Assembly (NCBI RefSeq): GCF_026341515.1
Contig: NZ_JAPEOK010000001.1
Coordinates: forward strand, 3,844,001-3,908,000
DNA length: 64,000 nucleotides
Direction: 5' to 3'
Source of the DNA: Streptomyces sp. NBC_00878
GTDB lineage: Bacteria; Actinomycetota; Actinomycetes; Streptomycetales; Streptomycetaceae
Shown here: in pieces, positions 1 through 7,960 of the stretch
How positions within the stretch are numbered: position 1 is the first letter of the stretch
How the letters are laid out: the number at the start of each line of letters is the position of its first letter
Position numbers and translations under genes: made by a program
Notes under the pieces: generated by a model
The model's input: only the letters and a program-made list of their open reading frames with translations
Databases searched by the model: none
What the model was told of the DNA's origin: nothing

Positions 1-2
1 GG

Positions 3-1145
3 CTGGTCGGCAAGACGGGTTCTTGGGTGAAAGGGGTCGAGAACGGGCGCCTGAAGACACCCAAGCTCGAAATGGTCCTGCGCATCGCCGAGTTGCTGCG
101 CGTCCAGGACCTGTCGGACCTCACTGGCGACCAGTCCGCGCACCTGGCCTTGTTCGCCGGCCCGGGTCATCCCCGACTCGCCGAGGTCAAGGCTGCGGTC
201 GACGTTTTCCCGCTCACCGCACAGCGCGAGGCGCCCCCGGCCGCGCACCTTCAGTCGCGGCTCGCCCGCGCTTGGAAGGCACGCCATTCCGCGCCCAACC
301 ACCGCGAGGTGATCGGCGCGTTGCTGCCGGATCTGATCCGAGACACTCAGCTTGCCGCACGGCAGGCCGACACCGCGCCGGACCGTCGGAAGGCACAGGC
401 AGCACTCGCCGAGGTCTACTCCCTGTGCCAGTTCTTCGTGGCCCACCAGCCCGATTCCGCCTTGCTGTGGAGGGTCGTCGAACGGGGGTTGATCGCCGCG
501 CAGGAGTCCGAGGACCCGCATGCCATCGGGGTGGCCGCATGGCTGGCCACGCAGGCACACCGCGACGCGGGCCCGGCACACTTCGACGCCGCAGACGCGG
601 TGAACCTTGAGACCCTCGCGTACCTCGAACCGCTGTTGCCCAACGCGTCGGCCGACGTCTTGGCCATCTCCGGAGCGCTCACCTTCGAGGCCGGATACAC
701 AGCGGCCCGGCGAGCCGAAACCGGCACGGCATGGCGGTATTGGGACCAGGCGCGCGCCATGGCACAGCGGCTCCCGGAGAACTACTACCACCCGGTGACG
801 TCGTTCTCCCGCGCCATCATGGGCGCGCACGCTGTCACTGTCGCCGTAGAGCTGCGCCAGGGCGGAGAATCCGTCCGGCAGGCCGCCGCCGCGGACGCGG
901 ACACGATCAGGTCGAGGCCACGGCGGGCCCGGCACCGCATCGAGGAAGCTCGCAGCTACCACCTCGACGGACAGCCGGACGTCGCGCTCGCCACGCTGAA
1001 CAAAGCCCACGAAGCCGCCCCAGAAACGATCAAGTACAACGGGTACGCGAAGCGGATCGTCCTCGAAGAAGCCGAGTCCAAGGATCCAGCTCGGCGCCAT
1101 CGCGCATCCGAACTCGCTGTGAAGATCGGCCTCTTGGCCGCATGA
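3..1145 (+). CDS. XRE-type helix-turn-helix regulator, 5'-truncated by window edge
   Basis: The frame is open from the window edge with no upstream stop, so the N-terminus lies outside. The first residues seen (TGSWVKGVENGR, then LKTPKLEMVLRIAELL) match the recognition helix and following helix of an XRE/HTH domain. About 330 Ala/Glu/Arg-rich, probably helical residues follow, arranged like a TPR-type sensor domain; no enzyme motif is visible. A GTG at 27 could serve as a start but would cut the HTH in half, so I do not favour it. A 123-bp gap separates it from the next gene. It is probably a cytoplasmic transcription factor; its ligand and targets are unknown. Confidence 0.75.
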   Translation: MVGKTGSWVKGVENGRLKTPKLEMVLRIAELLRVQDLSDLTGDQSAHLALFAGPGHPRLAEVKAAVDVFPLTAQREAPPAAHLQSRLARAWKARHSAPNHREVIGALLPDLIRDTQLAARQADTAPDRRKAQAALAEVYSLCQFFVAHQPDSALLWRVVERGLIAAQESEDPHAIGVAAWLATQAHRDAGPAHFDAADAVNLETLAYLEPLLPNASADVLAISGALTFEAGYTAARRAETGTAWRYWDQARAMAQRLPENYYHPVTSFSRAIMGAHAVTVAVELRQGGESVRQAAAADADTIRSRPRRARHRIEEARSYHLDGQPDVALATLNKAHEAAPETIKYNGYAKRIVLEEAESKDPARRHRASELAVKIGLLAA

Positions 1146-1268
1146 CCATAGGGGCACAAACTGTGCCCCTCGATCACCCCTAGTGCCCCTAACGTCGCCG
1201 AGAGCAACAGAACCCGGTGCGGTGGTGAGACCTGCCGGGCGTGGCCAACGCTACGAAGGAGCACCGGC

Positions 1269-1586
1269 ATGCACTATGTCTCACGAACACTCAAATGGCT
1301 GAAAGCCCTCCTGGCCGGGACGCAGTCACCAGGCGAGTCCACCTACATCACCCCGGTTCCAGCCTCAAGTTCGCACCCGACGGTGCCCTACCCATCGCCT
1401 GAGATGTGGGGCGCCATCCTCACTGGAGCACGCCGCCGCCGAGCGCCGCACCTGTGGCCAGCCCTTCAACGGTCACCCGTCGAGGATCGCTCCGCCACCG
1501 ACGCTCCCGTGCGCGCCTACGTGTTACCCGAACACGAGCGCACTCGGGCCTTGGCCCTGGCCTGCGCGACGAGGGAGGTCCGGTGA
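1269..1586 (+). CDS. Small hypothetical protein
   Basis: This 105-residue protein starts at an ATG preceded by a purine-rich site (gaaggagc) about 8 nt upstream. The N-terminal 17 residues are basic and weakly hydrophobic (SRTLKWLKALLAG) but too short for a clear membrane span. The middle is Pro/Ser-rich and the C-terminus is charged. I recognise no domain. The next gene begins inside its stop codon (GTGA at 1583-1586), so it is translationally coupled to the two small genes that follow. Small genes of this kind next to an HTH regulator are common in Streptomyces accessory regulatory clusters, but that does not assign a function. Confidence 0.6.
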   Translation: MHYVSRTLKWLKALLAGTQSPGESTYITPVPASSSHPTVPYPSPEMWGAILTGARRRRAPHLWPALQRSPVEDRSATDAPVRAYVLPEHERTRALALACATREVR

Positions 1587-1825
1587 CGATGACCGCGGAC
1601 GAGCCCACGTACAAGCCCCGGCTCGGCGATACCGTCGAGGACACCCAGCAAAGCAAGGTAGGCAAGGTGATGGGCTTCGTGGGCCCGTACGTGCAGTTGC
1701 GGCCGATCGGCGGCGGCATCGAGTGGGACGCCCGACCGGACCGGCTCCGGCTGCTCACCCTCGCCGAAGCACTGAGCGCGGGCGTGGCCGTGGCCAACGC
1801 TCGCTCGCGGGGCGGGTGTTCATGA
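1583..1825 (+). CDS. Small hypothetical protein, KOW-like stretch
   Basis: An 80-residue protein starting at a GTG that overlaps the previous stop by 4 nt (GTGA). The core reads GDTVEDTQQSKVGKVMGFVGPYVQLRP, quoted here only in parts: GDTVEDTQ, KVGKVMGFVG and YVQLRPIGGG. Its pattern of short beta strands around a KVG-VMGF turn is reminiscent of a small KOW- or SH3-like barrel. It ends in an ATGA overlap with the next gene. I do not recognise a named family and the barrel reading is inference. Gene order (HTH, small ORF, this ORF, DUF6415) suggests a co-transcribed regulatory module. Confidence 0.6.
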   Translation: MTMTADEPTYKPRLGDTVEDTQQSKVGKVMGFVGPYVQLRPIGGGIEWDARPDRLRLLTLAEALSAGVAVANARSRGGCS

Positions 1826-2187
1826 CGGTGAACACGTCATTGCCAGTCGACACGACCAAGATGCGCGCCACCACGGCCCGTCTGCTCGCGAACGACGCCG
1901 GACCGCTTTCCCCTGGCGAGCTAGACACTCTGACGCTCACGTTGAAGGGATACATGCAACTGCTCATCCCCGAAGTCGAACGAGCCGCCGCCCAGCCGCC
2001 CGACGACGACCCCACGATGACCATTCCCGTCGCCTGCGCGGTCGTGGCCGCCGCGGAAGCCCGCAGGAAGCTGGACATTCCGCTGCGCCCGGGAGCGTCG
2101 GCGGCCAGCGCATACGCGCGCAGACTCGCGCGCTCGGTCGAATGTCTCCTCACGAGCCTGGAGAGTCTGGGCGCCGCACAACCGTGA
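1822..2187 (+). CDS. DUF6415 family protein
   Basis: A 121-residue protein starting at an ATG that overlaps the preceding stop (ATGA). The sequence fits the DUF6415 family as I know it from Streptomyces: an N-terminal helix with ARLLANDAGPLSPGELDTL, a hydrophobic LTLKGYMQLLIPEVE helix, then a second helical segment with VAAAEARRKLD. The family has no established biochemical role; members often sit in natural-product or mobile regulatory neighbourhoods. It is part of a chain of overlapping small genes, and its stop overlaps the GTG of the next gene at 2184. Confidence 0.7.
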   Translation: MTVNTSLPVDTTKMRATTARLLANDAGPLSPGELDTLTLTLKGYMQLLIPEVERAAAQPPDDDPTMTIPVACAVVAAAEARRKLDIPLRPGASAASAYARRLARSVECLLTSLESLGAAQP

Positions 2188-2447
2188 TCCACGACTTCGC
2201 CGTCGTACCGCACGAACGAGCTGAGTCCGATGCCGTGGTTGAGGAGCTGGTGGAGCGCGGTGAGGGCGTCGTCAGGTACGACACGGCCGACTCCTCACCG
2301 CCTCCGGCCCAGCCGTCTCCCTCGCAGAGGACGACTGGGCAGGCACGCTCACCGTTTCCGCGACCGTGCCGTCGGGCGACCGTCAGGCGACAACTGTTGT
2401 CTGAGTCCCAGCGACACGCCGAGTTCTCGGCGTGTCGCTGGGACTGA
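2184..2447 (+). CDS. Short hypothetical protein, last gene of the coupled cluster
   Basis: An 87-residue frame beginning with GTG inside the previous stop (GTGA overlap). The first 35 residues (IHDFAVVPHERAESDAVVEE and following) are acidic and look coding. The second half is Pro/Ser/Arg-rich and runs through the left arm and into the right arm of the strong hairpin at 2404-2445, so the true gene may have lost its original 3' end. No family was recognised. The coupling argues that the start is real; the C-terminal half may be read-through into terminator sequence. Confidence 0.45.
   Translation: MIHDFAVVPHERAESDAVVEELVERGEGVVRYDTADSSPPPAQPSPSQRTTGQARSPFPRPCRRATVRRQLLSESQRHAEFSACRWD
2404..2445. 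terminator. Strong bidirectional hairpin between convergent genes
   Basis: Arms 2404-2423 and 2426-2445 are perfect 20-bp complements separated by TT. The hairpin lies between the rightward small-gene cluster and the leftward pckG gene, so it can end both transcripts. No T-run follows, as is usual in high-G+C actinobacteria. Confidence 0.8.
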
Positions 2448-2505
2448 GCGCACACTTGGCATCCGACGGGGGCGCCGGCCGCGGAGTTCGGACGGTGGGC
2501 AGGCC

Positions 2506-4350
2506 TCAGCCCAACCGCTTGACCAACGCCCGGTACTCGTCCCACAGCTCCGTCGGTGTGTGGTCGCCGAACGTGTTGAGGTGTTCGGGGACCAGTGCCG
2601 CCTCCTCGCGCCAGATCTCCTTGTCGACCGTGAGGAGGAAGTCCAGGTCGGAGTCGGAGAGTTCGAGGCCGTTCGTGTCCAGGGCCTCCTTCGTCGGCAG
2701 GATGCCGATCGGGGTCTCCACGCCCTCCGCCTTGCCGTCCAGGCGGTCCACGATCCACTTCAGGACGCGGCTGTTCTCGCCGAAGCCGGGCCAGACGAAC
2801 TTGCCCTCGTCGTTCTTCCGGAACCAGTTGACGTAATAGATCTTCGGGAGCTTGGAGGCGTCTTTGTCCTTGGCCACGTTCACCCAGTGGCCCATGTAGT
2901 CGCCCATGTTGTAGCCGCAGAAGGGCAGCATCGCGAACGGGTCGCGGCGCAGTTCGCCGACCTTGCCCTCGGCCGCCGCCGTCTTCTCCGACGCCACGTT
3001 CGCGCCGAGGAACACGCCGTGGTTCCAGTCGAACGACTCCGTCACCAGCGGTACGGCCGTGGCGCGGCGTCCGCCGAACAGGATCGCCGAGATCGGGACG
3101 CCCCTGGGGTCCTCCCACTCGGGCGCGATGATCGGGCACTGCGAAGCCGGCGTGGTGAAGCGGGCGTTCGGGTGCGCGGCCGGGGTCTCCGAAGACGGCG
3201 TCCAGTCGTTGCCCTTCCAGTCCGTCAGGTGCGCCGGGGTCTCCTCGGTCATCCCCTCCCACCACACGTCGCCGTCATCCGTCAGCGCGACGTTCGTGAA
3301 GACGGAGTTGCCCCACAGCGTCTTCATCGCGTTGGCGTTGGTGTGCTCACCGGTGCCGGGAGCGACGCCGAAGAAGCCCGCCTCGGGATTGATCGCGTAC
3401 AGGCGGCCGTCCTCACCGAAGCGCATCCACGCGATGTCGTCGCCGATCGTCTCCACCGTCCAGCCGCGGACCGTCGGCTCCAGCATCGCGAGGTTGGTCT
3501 TGCCGCAGGCCGACGGGAAGGCCGCCGCCACGTACTTCGACTCTCCCTGCGGGGGCGTGAGTTTGAGGATCAGCATGTGCTCGGCGAGCCAGCCCTCGTC
3601 CCGCGCCATGACGGACGCGATGCGCAGGGCGTAGCACTTCTTGCCGAGCAGCGCGTTGCCGCCGTAGCCGGATCCGTACGACCAGATCTCGCGGGTCTCC
3701 GGGAAGTGGGAGATGTACTTCGTGGAGTTGCAGGGCCATGGCACGTCCGCCTCGCCCGCCTCCAGCGGCGCTCCGAGCGTGTGCACAGCACGCACGAAGA
3801 AACCGTCGGAGCCGAGTTCGTCCAGGACGGGCTGGCCCATGCGCGTCATGGTGCGCATGGACACGGCGACATACGCGGAGTCGGTGATCTCGACGCCGAT
3901 CGCGGAGAGGTCCGAGCCGAGCGGGCCCATGCAGAACGGGACGACGTACATCGTCCGGCCCTTCATCGAGCCGCGGAAGACGCCGCCCTGTCCGTCCGGG
4001 CCAGGACCCGTGCCCTGGAAGATCTCCCGCATCTCCGCCGGGGCCTTCCAGTGGTTCGTCGGGCCCGCGTCCTCCTCCTTCTCGGAGCAGATGAAGGTGC
4101 GGTCCTCGACCCGGGCGACATCGGTCGGGTCAGAGGCGGCGTAGTAGGAGTTGGGGCGCTTGATCGGGTCGAGCCTCTTGAAGGTGCCCTTGCGAACGAG
4201 TTCCTCGCTCAGTCGGTCGTATTCGGCCTCTGAGCCGTCACACCAGACCACGCTGTCCGGCTGCGTCAGTTCGGCGATCTCGTTGACCCACGAGATCAGT
4301 TCCTGGTGAGTGGTGGGAACAGTTGAGGGAGCCGCGATGTCGCGCGCCAC
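2506..4350 (-). CDS. pckG: Phosphoenolpyruvate carboxykinase (GTP)
   Basis: A 614-residue cytoplasmic enzyme that converts oxaloacetate plus GTP to phosphoenolpyruvate, the first committed step of gluconeogenesis. The length fits the GTP-dependent family (about 600 residues). Visible signatures are [13 protein letters not shown] (kinase-1 P-loop with the family's reactive Cys, about residue 282) and [13 protein letters not shown] downstream (metal-binding kinase-2 region). I chose the GTG at 4350 ([10 protein letters not shown]) because AGGAG lies 5 nt upstream; the frame is open further upstream but lacks a ribosome site and family resemblance there. It is a single gene, transcribed away from trhA with about 325 bp of shared control region between them. 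Confidence 0.97.
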   Translation of the reverse strand: MARDIAAPSTVPTTHQELISWVNEIAELTQPDSVVWCDGSEAEYDRLSEELVRKGTFKRLDPIKRPNSYYAASDPTDVARVEDRTFICSEKEEDAGPTNHWKAPAEMREIFQGTGPGPDGQGGVFRGSMKGRTMYVVPFCMGPLGSDLSAIGVEITDSAYVAVSMRTMTRMGQPVLDELGSDGFFVRAVHTLGAPLEAGEADVPWPCNSTKYISHFPETREIWSYGSGYGGNALLGKKCYALRIASVMARDEGWLAEHMLILKLTPPQGESKYVAAAFPSACGKTNLAMLEPTVRGWTVETIGDDIAWMRFGEDGRLYAINPEAGFFGVAPGTGEHTNANAMKTLWGNSVFTNVALTDDGDVWWEGMTEETPAHLTDWKGNDWTPSSETPAAHPNARFTTPASQCPIIAPEWEDPRGVPISAILFGGRRATAVPLVTESFDWNHGVFLGANVASEKTAAAEGKVGELRRDPFAMLPFCGYNMGDYMGHWVNVAKDKDASKLPKIYYVNWFRKNDEGKFVWPGFGENSRVLKWIVDRLDGKAEGVETPIGILPTKEALDTNGLELSDSDLDFLLTVDKEIWREEAALVPEHLNTFGDHTPTELWDEYRALVKRLG

Positions 4351-4675
4351 GATTGCTCCTAGATGAGGGGTTTTGTTGTTTATGCCCCTTGGGGGCTGCG
4401 ACCCGGATGCTTCACGTAACCGATCTTTCCGCACGTAATCGATCTTCCTGGCGCTCATCCGGTGCCGACCGCACTCATTTGATCATCCGATGGGTTCGCG
4501 CATATGTCCATAGGGCCTCACACGTGAGCAGCGTGAGCATCACCACTTGTCGCCGGCCATTCACAGGCCATTTCCCGCCCACCAGCCGTTCTCCCCCGGA
4601 CGCCGGTGAGACCATTGCCACTTGGCGCCTTTCATATGGGCGGACTGATATGTAACTTACGGTTCCGTAGGTACG
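4351..4675. other. Divergent intergenic region pckG/trhA
   Basis: 325 bp without a supported gene. It carries the pckG ribosome site (complement of 4356-4360) and presumably promoters in both directions. The TACGG/CCGTA dyad described separately sits at its right edge. I see no riboswitch-like fold. Confidence 0.6.
4654..4674. promoter_or_regulatory. Candidate TetR-type operator before trhA
   Basis: TTACGGTTCCGTAGG contains the perfect dyad TACGG-TT-CCGTA (4658-4669) extended imperfectly by AAC/GGT. It ends one or two bases before the trhA ATG at 4676, so binding there would block a leaderless transcript. This motif type is common for TetR-family repressors in actinobacteria; which regulator binds is not evident here. 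Confidence 0.5.
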
Positions 4676-5398
4676 ATGCCCCTCATGACTGCGTCCGCCC
4701 CCGACGCGCCCTCGGACACGCCGGTCGTCGACCGCGTCGCCGAAGCGCTCTCCCTGCCGCATCCGGTCAAACCGAAGCTCCGTGGCTGGCTGCACGCCGG
4801 GATGTTCCCGGCCGTACTCATCTCCGGCCTCGTTCTGACCGCCCTTGCCGACTCGACCCGCGCCCGCATCGCCTGCGCGATCTTCGCGCTCACGGCCTGC
4901 CTGCTGTTCGGCGTCAGCGCGATCTACCACCGGGGTACCTGGACTCCGCGCATGGACGCCGTACTGCGCAGACTCGACCACGCGAACATCTTCCTGATCA
5001 TCGCGGGCTCGTACACACCCCTGACGATGCTGCTGCTGCCCGAGGCCAAGGGGCAGTGGTTGCTGTGGGGCATCTGGGGCGCGGCCGTCGCGGGCATCGC
5101 CTTCCGCGTGTTCTGGATCGGGGCCCCGCGCTGGCTCTACACCCCGTGCTACATCGCGATGGGCTGGGCGGCCGTCTTCTTCCTGCCCGATTTCCTGCGC
5201 GCGGGCGGCATCGCCGTACTGATCCTCGTGATCGCGGGCGGACTGCTCTACAGCGCGGGCGGTGTGATCTACGCTCTCAAGCGCCCCGACCCGTCACCGC
5301 GCTGGTTCGGCTTCCACGAGGTCTTCCACTCCCTCACGCTCGCGGCGTTCAGCACGCACTACATCGGCATCTCGATGGTGGCCTACCAGCACGGATAG
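4676..5398 (+). CDS. trhA: Hemolysin III / PAQR family membrane protein
   Basis: A 240-residue integral membrane protein of the YqfA/hemolysin III (PAQR) family. About seven hydrophobic spans are visible after a 40-residue soluble N-terminus. Family metal-site landmarks are SAIYHRGTW (His near residue 86) and HEVFHSLTLAAFSTHY near residue 215, with several histidines facing the proposed zinc site. Bacterial members are linked to membrane lipid homeostasis; a toxin role is not established. The ATG at 4676 may be leaderless; an ATG at 4685 is the alternative. It is followed by a hairpin terminator, so it is probably monocistronic. Confidence 0.9.
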   Translation: MPLMTASAPDAPSDTPVVDRVAEALSLPHPVKPKLRGWLHAGMFPAVLISGLVLTALADSTRARIACAIFALTACLLFGVSAIYHRGTWTPRMDAVLRRLDHANIFLIIAGSYTPLTMLLLPEAKGQWLLWGIWGAAVAGIAFRVFWIGAPRWLYTPCYIAMGWAAVFFLPDFLRAGGIAVLILVIAGGLLYSAGGVIYALKRPDPSPRWFGFHEVFHSLTLAAFSTHYIGISMVAYQHG

Positions 5399-5418
5399 CC
5401 ACCCCCAACCCCCGCCCA

Positions 5419-5451
5419 AAGGGCCCCACCGCATCGCACGGTGGGGCCCTT
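5419..5451 (+). terminator. Terminator after trhA
   Basis: AAGGGCCCCACCG (5419-5431) and CGGTGGGGCCCTT (5439-5451) pair perfectly over 13 bp around a 7-nt loop, 20 bp past the trhA stop. Confidence 0.85.
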
Positions 5452-5486
5452 CCGCATGCCCGGCACCGCACAGCCATCCTCCCGTA

Positions 5487-5519
5487 TTGACAGCCACCAC
5501 CTTTTGAGAGCTACTCTCA
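5487..5519 (+). promoter_or_regulatory. Promoter with overlapping repressor dyad for the MFS/TetR operon
   Basis: A consensus -35 (TTGACA, 5487-5492) is followed at 19 bp by TACTCT (5512-5517). The perfect dyad TGAGAG-CTA-CTCTCA (5505-5519) covers this -10. The ATG at 5524 is about where transcription would begin, suggesting a leaderless mRNA. The arrangement fits autorepression by the TetR gene at 7238. Confidence 0.75.
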
Positions 5520-5523
5520 TTTC

Positions 5524-7251
5524 ATGGTTACTGTCACTCCACATCCCGAGGCACGCCTCGACCCCCGCCGCTGGTGGGCCCTCGCCGCCCTGGTCGCGAG
5601 CCTGCTCGTGCTCGGCTTCGACATGACGATCCTCAACGTCGCCCTGCCGACGATGGCCGGGCAGCTCGGCGCGAGCACCGGTGAGCAGCAGTGGATGGCG
5701 GACGCGTACGTCATCGTGTTCGCGGCGCTGATGCTCCCGGCGGGACTGCTCGGCGACCGGTTCGGGCGGCGCCGGATGCTGATGACCGGGCTCGGCGTCT
5801 TCCTCGCCGGTTCGCTGGTCGGCGCCCTGGTGGACGATGTCACGTGGGTCGTCGTCGCCCGTGCCGTGATGGGCGTGGGCGGCGCGCTGGTGATGCCGCT
5901 GGCCCTGTCCGTCCTGCCGTCGCTCTTCCCGCCCGCCGAGCGCACCAAGGCGGTCGGCATCATCTCGGCCGCGTCCGCGCTCGGCATGCCGCTCGGCCCG
6001 ATCATCGGCGGCTGGCTGCTCGACCACTTCTGGTGGGGCTCGGTCTTCCTGATCAACGTCCCGATGGCCGTGATCGGCATCGCCGCCTGCCTCTTCCTGC
6101 TGCCGGAGACCCGCGACCCGGCCTCCCCCAAGGTCGACGCCGTTTCCACGGCGCTCACCGCGGCCGGGCTCGGCGCGCTGATCTACGCGATCATCGAGGC
6201 GCCGAACCGCGGCTGGGGCGACCCGCTCGTGCTCGGCCTGACCGCCGGGGCCGTGACCCTGCTCGCCGCCCTCGTGCTGCGCGAGCGCCGATCCGTACGC
6301 CCCATGCTCGACATGTCGCTGCTCAGCCACCGCGGTTTCCTGCTCAACGCGGTCGCGGCGACGCTCGTGATGTTCGTCCTGTCCGGCCTGATGTTCGTGC
6401 TTCCGCCGTATCTGCAGGCCGTTCTCGGCAACGACGCCTTCGGTACGGGCATCCGGATGCTGCCCATGATGGGCGGGCTGATCGTCGCGGCGAGGGCGGC
6501 CCAGCCGGTCGTCGAACGGTTCGGGTCGCGGGGCGTGGTGAGCGCCGGTCTGGTGGTGCTGGCCTTCGCCGCGCTGCTCGGGAGTCGTACGACGGTCGAG
6601 TCCGGGTACGGCTTCACCGCGCTGTGGCTGTCGATCGCGGGCCTCGGCTTCGGCTTCGCCGTCGTCCCGGCGATGGACGGGGCGCTCGGAACGCTCCCCG
6701 CCGACCGGGCCGGCAGCGGATCCGGGCTCCTCATGACGCTGCGGCAGGTCGGCGGGGCGATCGGTATCGCGCTGCTCGGCAGTCTGCTGGCCAGTGCGTT
6801 CCGGGACCGGCTCGATGTGAGCGGGCTGCCCGAGCGGGCGGCGGACACGGCCGGGGAGTCGGTGGTCGCGGCCCACCTCGTCGCCGAACGCGCGGGCGCC
6901 GCCGACCTGGTGACCTCCGCGAACACGGCGTACGTCCACGGCATGGGCCTCGTCCTGCTGGTGTGCGGAATCGCCTCACTCGCGGCGGCGCTGCTGGCGG
7001 GGGCGTTCCTGCCCAACACCGGGTCCCTGCCGAACACCGGGTCCCTGCCCAACACCGGGTCGCGGGACGTCACGGGGTCCGAGGCGGGGAAGCCGGCCTC
7101 GGGCACGGCCCCGCGCACAGCCGAAAACATGGCCCCGGACGCGACCCCGAAAACGGTCGCAGACACAGCCGCGGCCCCGCGCACAGCCGCGAACGTGGCC
7201 CCTGACACGACCCCGGCCATGGCCCCGGCCCCTGCCGATGGCCGACAATGA
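5524..7251 (+). CDS. DHA2-type MFS drug-efflux permease (EmrB/QacA-like)
   Basis: A 575-residue, 14-span proton-driven antiporter of the inner membrane. Motif A (LLGDRFGRRRM, about residues 75-86) and the antiporter motif C region (ALGMPLGPIIGGWL, about residue 152) are visible, and FDMTILNVALPT in span 1 is the DHA2 family signature. The last 75 residues are a soluble, low-complexity tail that begins with three tandem copies of LPNTGS and continues with Ala/Thr/Pro repeats; most relatives end near residue 500. It is co-transcribed with the overlapping TetR gene and controlled by the dyad at its promoter. The substrate cannot be predicted. Confidence 0.93.
   Translation: MVTVTPHPEARLDPRRWWALAALVASLLVLGFDMTILNVALPTMAGQLGASTGEQQWMADAYVIVFAALMLPAGLLGDRFGRRRMLMTGLGVFLAGSLVGALVDDVTWVVVARAVMGVGGALVMPLALSVLPSLFPPAERTKAVGIISAASALGMPLGPIIGGWLLDHFWWGSVFLINVPMAVIGIAACLFLLPETRDPASPKVDAVSTALTAAGLGALIYAIIEAPNRGWGDPLVLGLTAGAVTLLAALVLRERRSVRPMLDMSLLSHRGFLLNAVAATLVMFVLSGLMFVLPPYLQAVLGNDAFGTGIRMLPMMGGLIVAARAAQPVVERFGSRGVVSAGLVVLAFAALLGSRTTVESGYGFTALWLSIAGLGFGFAVVPAMDGALGTLPADRAGSGSGLLMTLRQVGGAIGIALLGSLLASAFRDRLDVSGLPERAADTAGESVVAAHLVAERAGAADLVTSANTAYVHGMGLVLLVCGIASLAAALLAGAFLPNTGSLPNTGSLPNTGSRDVTGSEAGKPASGTAPRTAENMAPDATPKTVADTAAAPRTAANVAPDTTPAMAPAPADGRQ
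7009..7062 (+). repeat. 18-bp tandem repeat x3 in the MFS gene tail
   Basis: Three copies (7009-7026, 7027-7044, 7045-7062) of a unit beginning CTGCCCAACACCGGG, differing at two positions, encode LPNTGS three times. They resemble a sortase LPXTG motif by chance; the protein is a cytoplasm-facing permease tail with no sorting-signal context. Confidence 0.9.
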
Positions 7252-7876
7252 CTCCATGACGGCCGCACGTACCTCCCTCCCCGCCGACCGCCCCCAGCTG
7301 GGACTTCGTGAGCGGAAGAAGATCAAGACGCGGACGGCGATCCGTGACGCGACGTACCGGCTGATCCGGCGGCAGGGGTACGACGCCACGACGATCGAGC
7401 AGATCGCCGAGCTCGCCGAGGTGTCGCCGTCCACGGTCTTCCGCTACTTCCCGGCCAAGGAGGACATCGTCCTCACGGACGAGTACGACCCGGTGCTGGA
7501 GGCCGAGATGCGGGCCCGGCCGGCGGACGAGCCGTGGCCGGACTCCCTCCGACACGTGCTGAGGAAGGCCGTCACCCTCGGGATGACCGAGGAGCCCGAG
7601 GTGACGCGGCTGCGGACCCGGCTGATGATCGAGGTGCCCGCCGTGCGCTCGCGGATGATGGAGAGCATGTCGGTCACGGGCCGCATGCTCTGCCGCGTCA
7701 TCGGCGAGCGCACCGGCCGGGGCCCCGACAGCCTTGAGGTACGCGTCCTCGCGATGTCCCTGATCGGCGGCCTGATGGAGGTGTCGCTGTACTGGGCCGA
7801 GCACGATCATGAGGACGGCCTCGGCGACCTGGTCGACCGCGCCCTGGACGTCCTGGAGCATGGGCTCACGCCCTGA
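7238..7876 (+). CDS. TetR family repressor of the adjacent MFS pump
   Basis: A 212-residue regulator with an N-terminal HTH (RTAIRDATYRLIRRQGYDAT, then TIEQIAELAEVSPSTVFRYF, about residues 30-72) and a helical ligand domain. The ATG at 7238 overlaps the end of the pump gene by 14 bp, implying translational coupling; the ATG at 7256 (MTAARTS) is an equally plausible start. The dyad TGAGAG-CTA-CTCTCA over the operon promoter is its likely operator, giving a drug-responsive autoregulatory circuit. This link is inferred from gene order and the dyad, not from a known homologue. A convergent hairpin follows. Confidence 0.93.
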   Translation: MADNDSMTAARTSLPADRPQLGLRERKKIKTRTAIRDATYRLIRRQGYDATTIEQIAELAEVSPSTVFRYFPAKEDIVLTDEYDPVLEAEMRARPADEPWPDSLRHVLRKAVTLGMTEEPEVTRLRTRLMIEVPAVRSRMMESMSVTGRMLCRVIGERTGRGPDSLEVRVLAMSLIGGLMEVSLYWAEHDHEDGLGDLVDRALDVLEHGLTP

Positions 7877-7905
7877 CCACAGCCCTGCGCGCCTAAGAGA
7901 CGGCG

Positions 7906-7941
7906 GTTGCCCCGCGCCCCCTTTCCGGGACACGGGGCAAC
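7906..7941. terminator. Bidirectional terminator
   Basis: GTTGCCCCG (7906-7914) pairs with CGGGGCAAC (7933-7941), with a G+C-rich loop. It lies in the 84-bp gap between the converging TetR and copper-oxidase genes. Confidence 0.65.
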
Positions 7942-7960
7942 TCAGCTCAAGAACCCGGGC

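Noticed and set aside
2230..4233. Long open frame on the plus strand opposite pckG
   Set aside because: It is a shadow: the minus strand reads a full, conserved PEP carboxykinase, and the plus frame is Arg/Val-rich with no family match.
5383..6939. Long minus-strand frame opposite the MFS pump
   Set aside because: Composition is biased (Arg, Gln, His, Asp) and mirrors the codon pattern of the real gene; no start site or family.
7009..7062. LPNTGS repeats as sortase signals
   Set aside because: There is no hydrophobic span and basic tail after them, and the protein is an inner-membrane pump.
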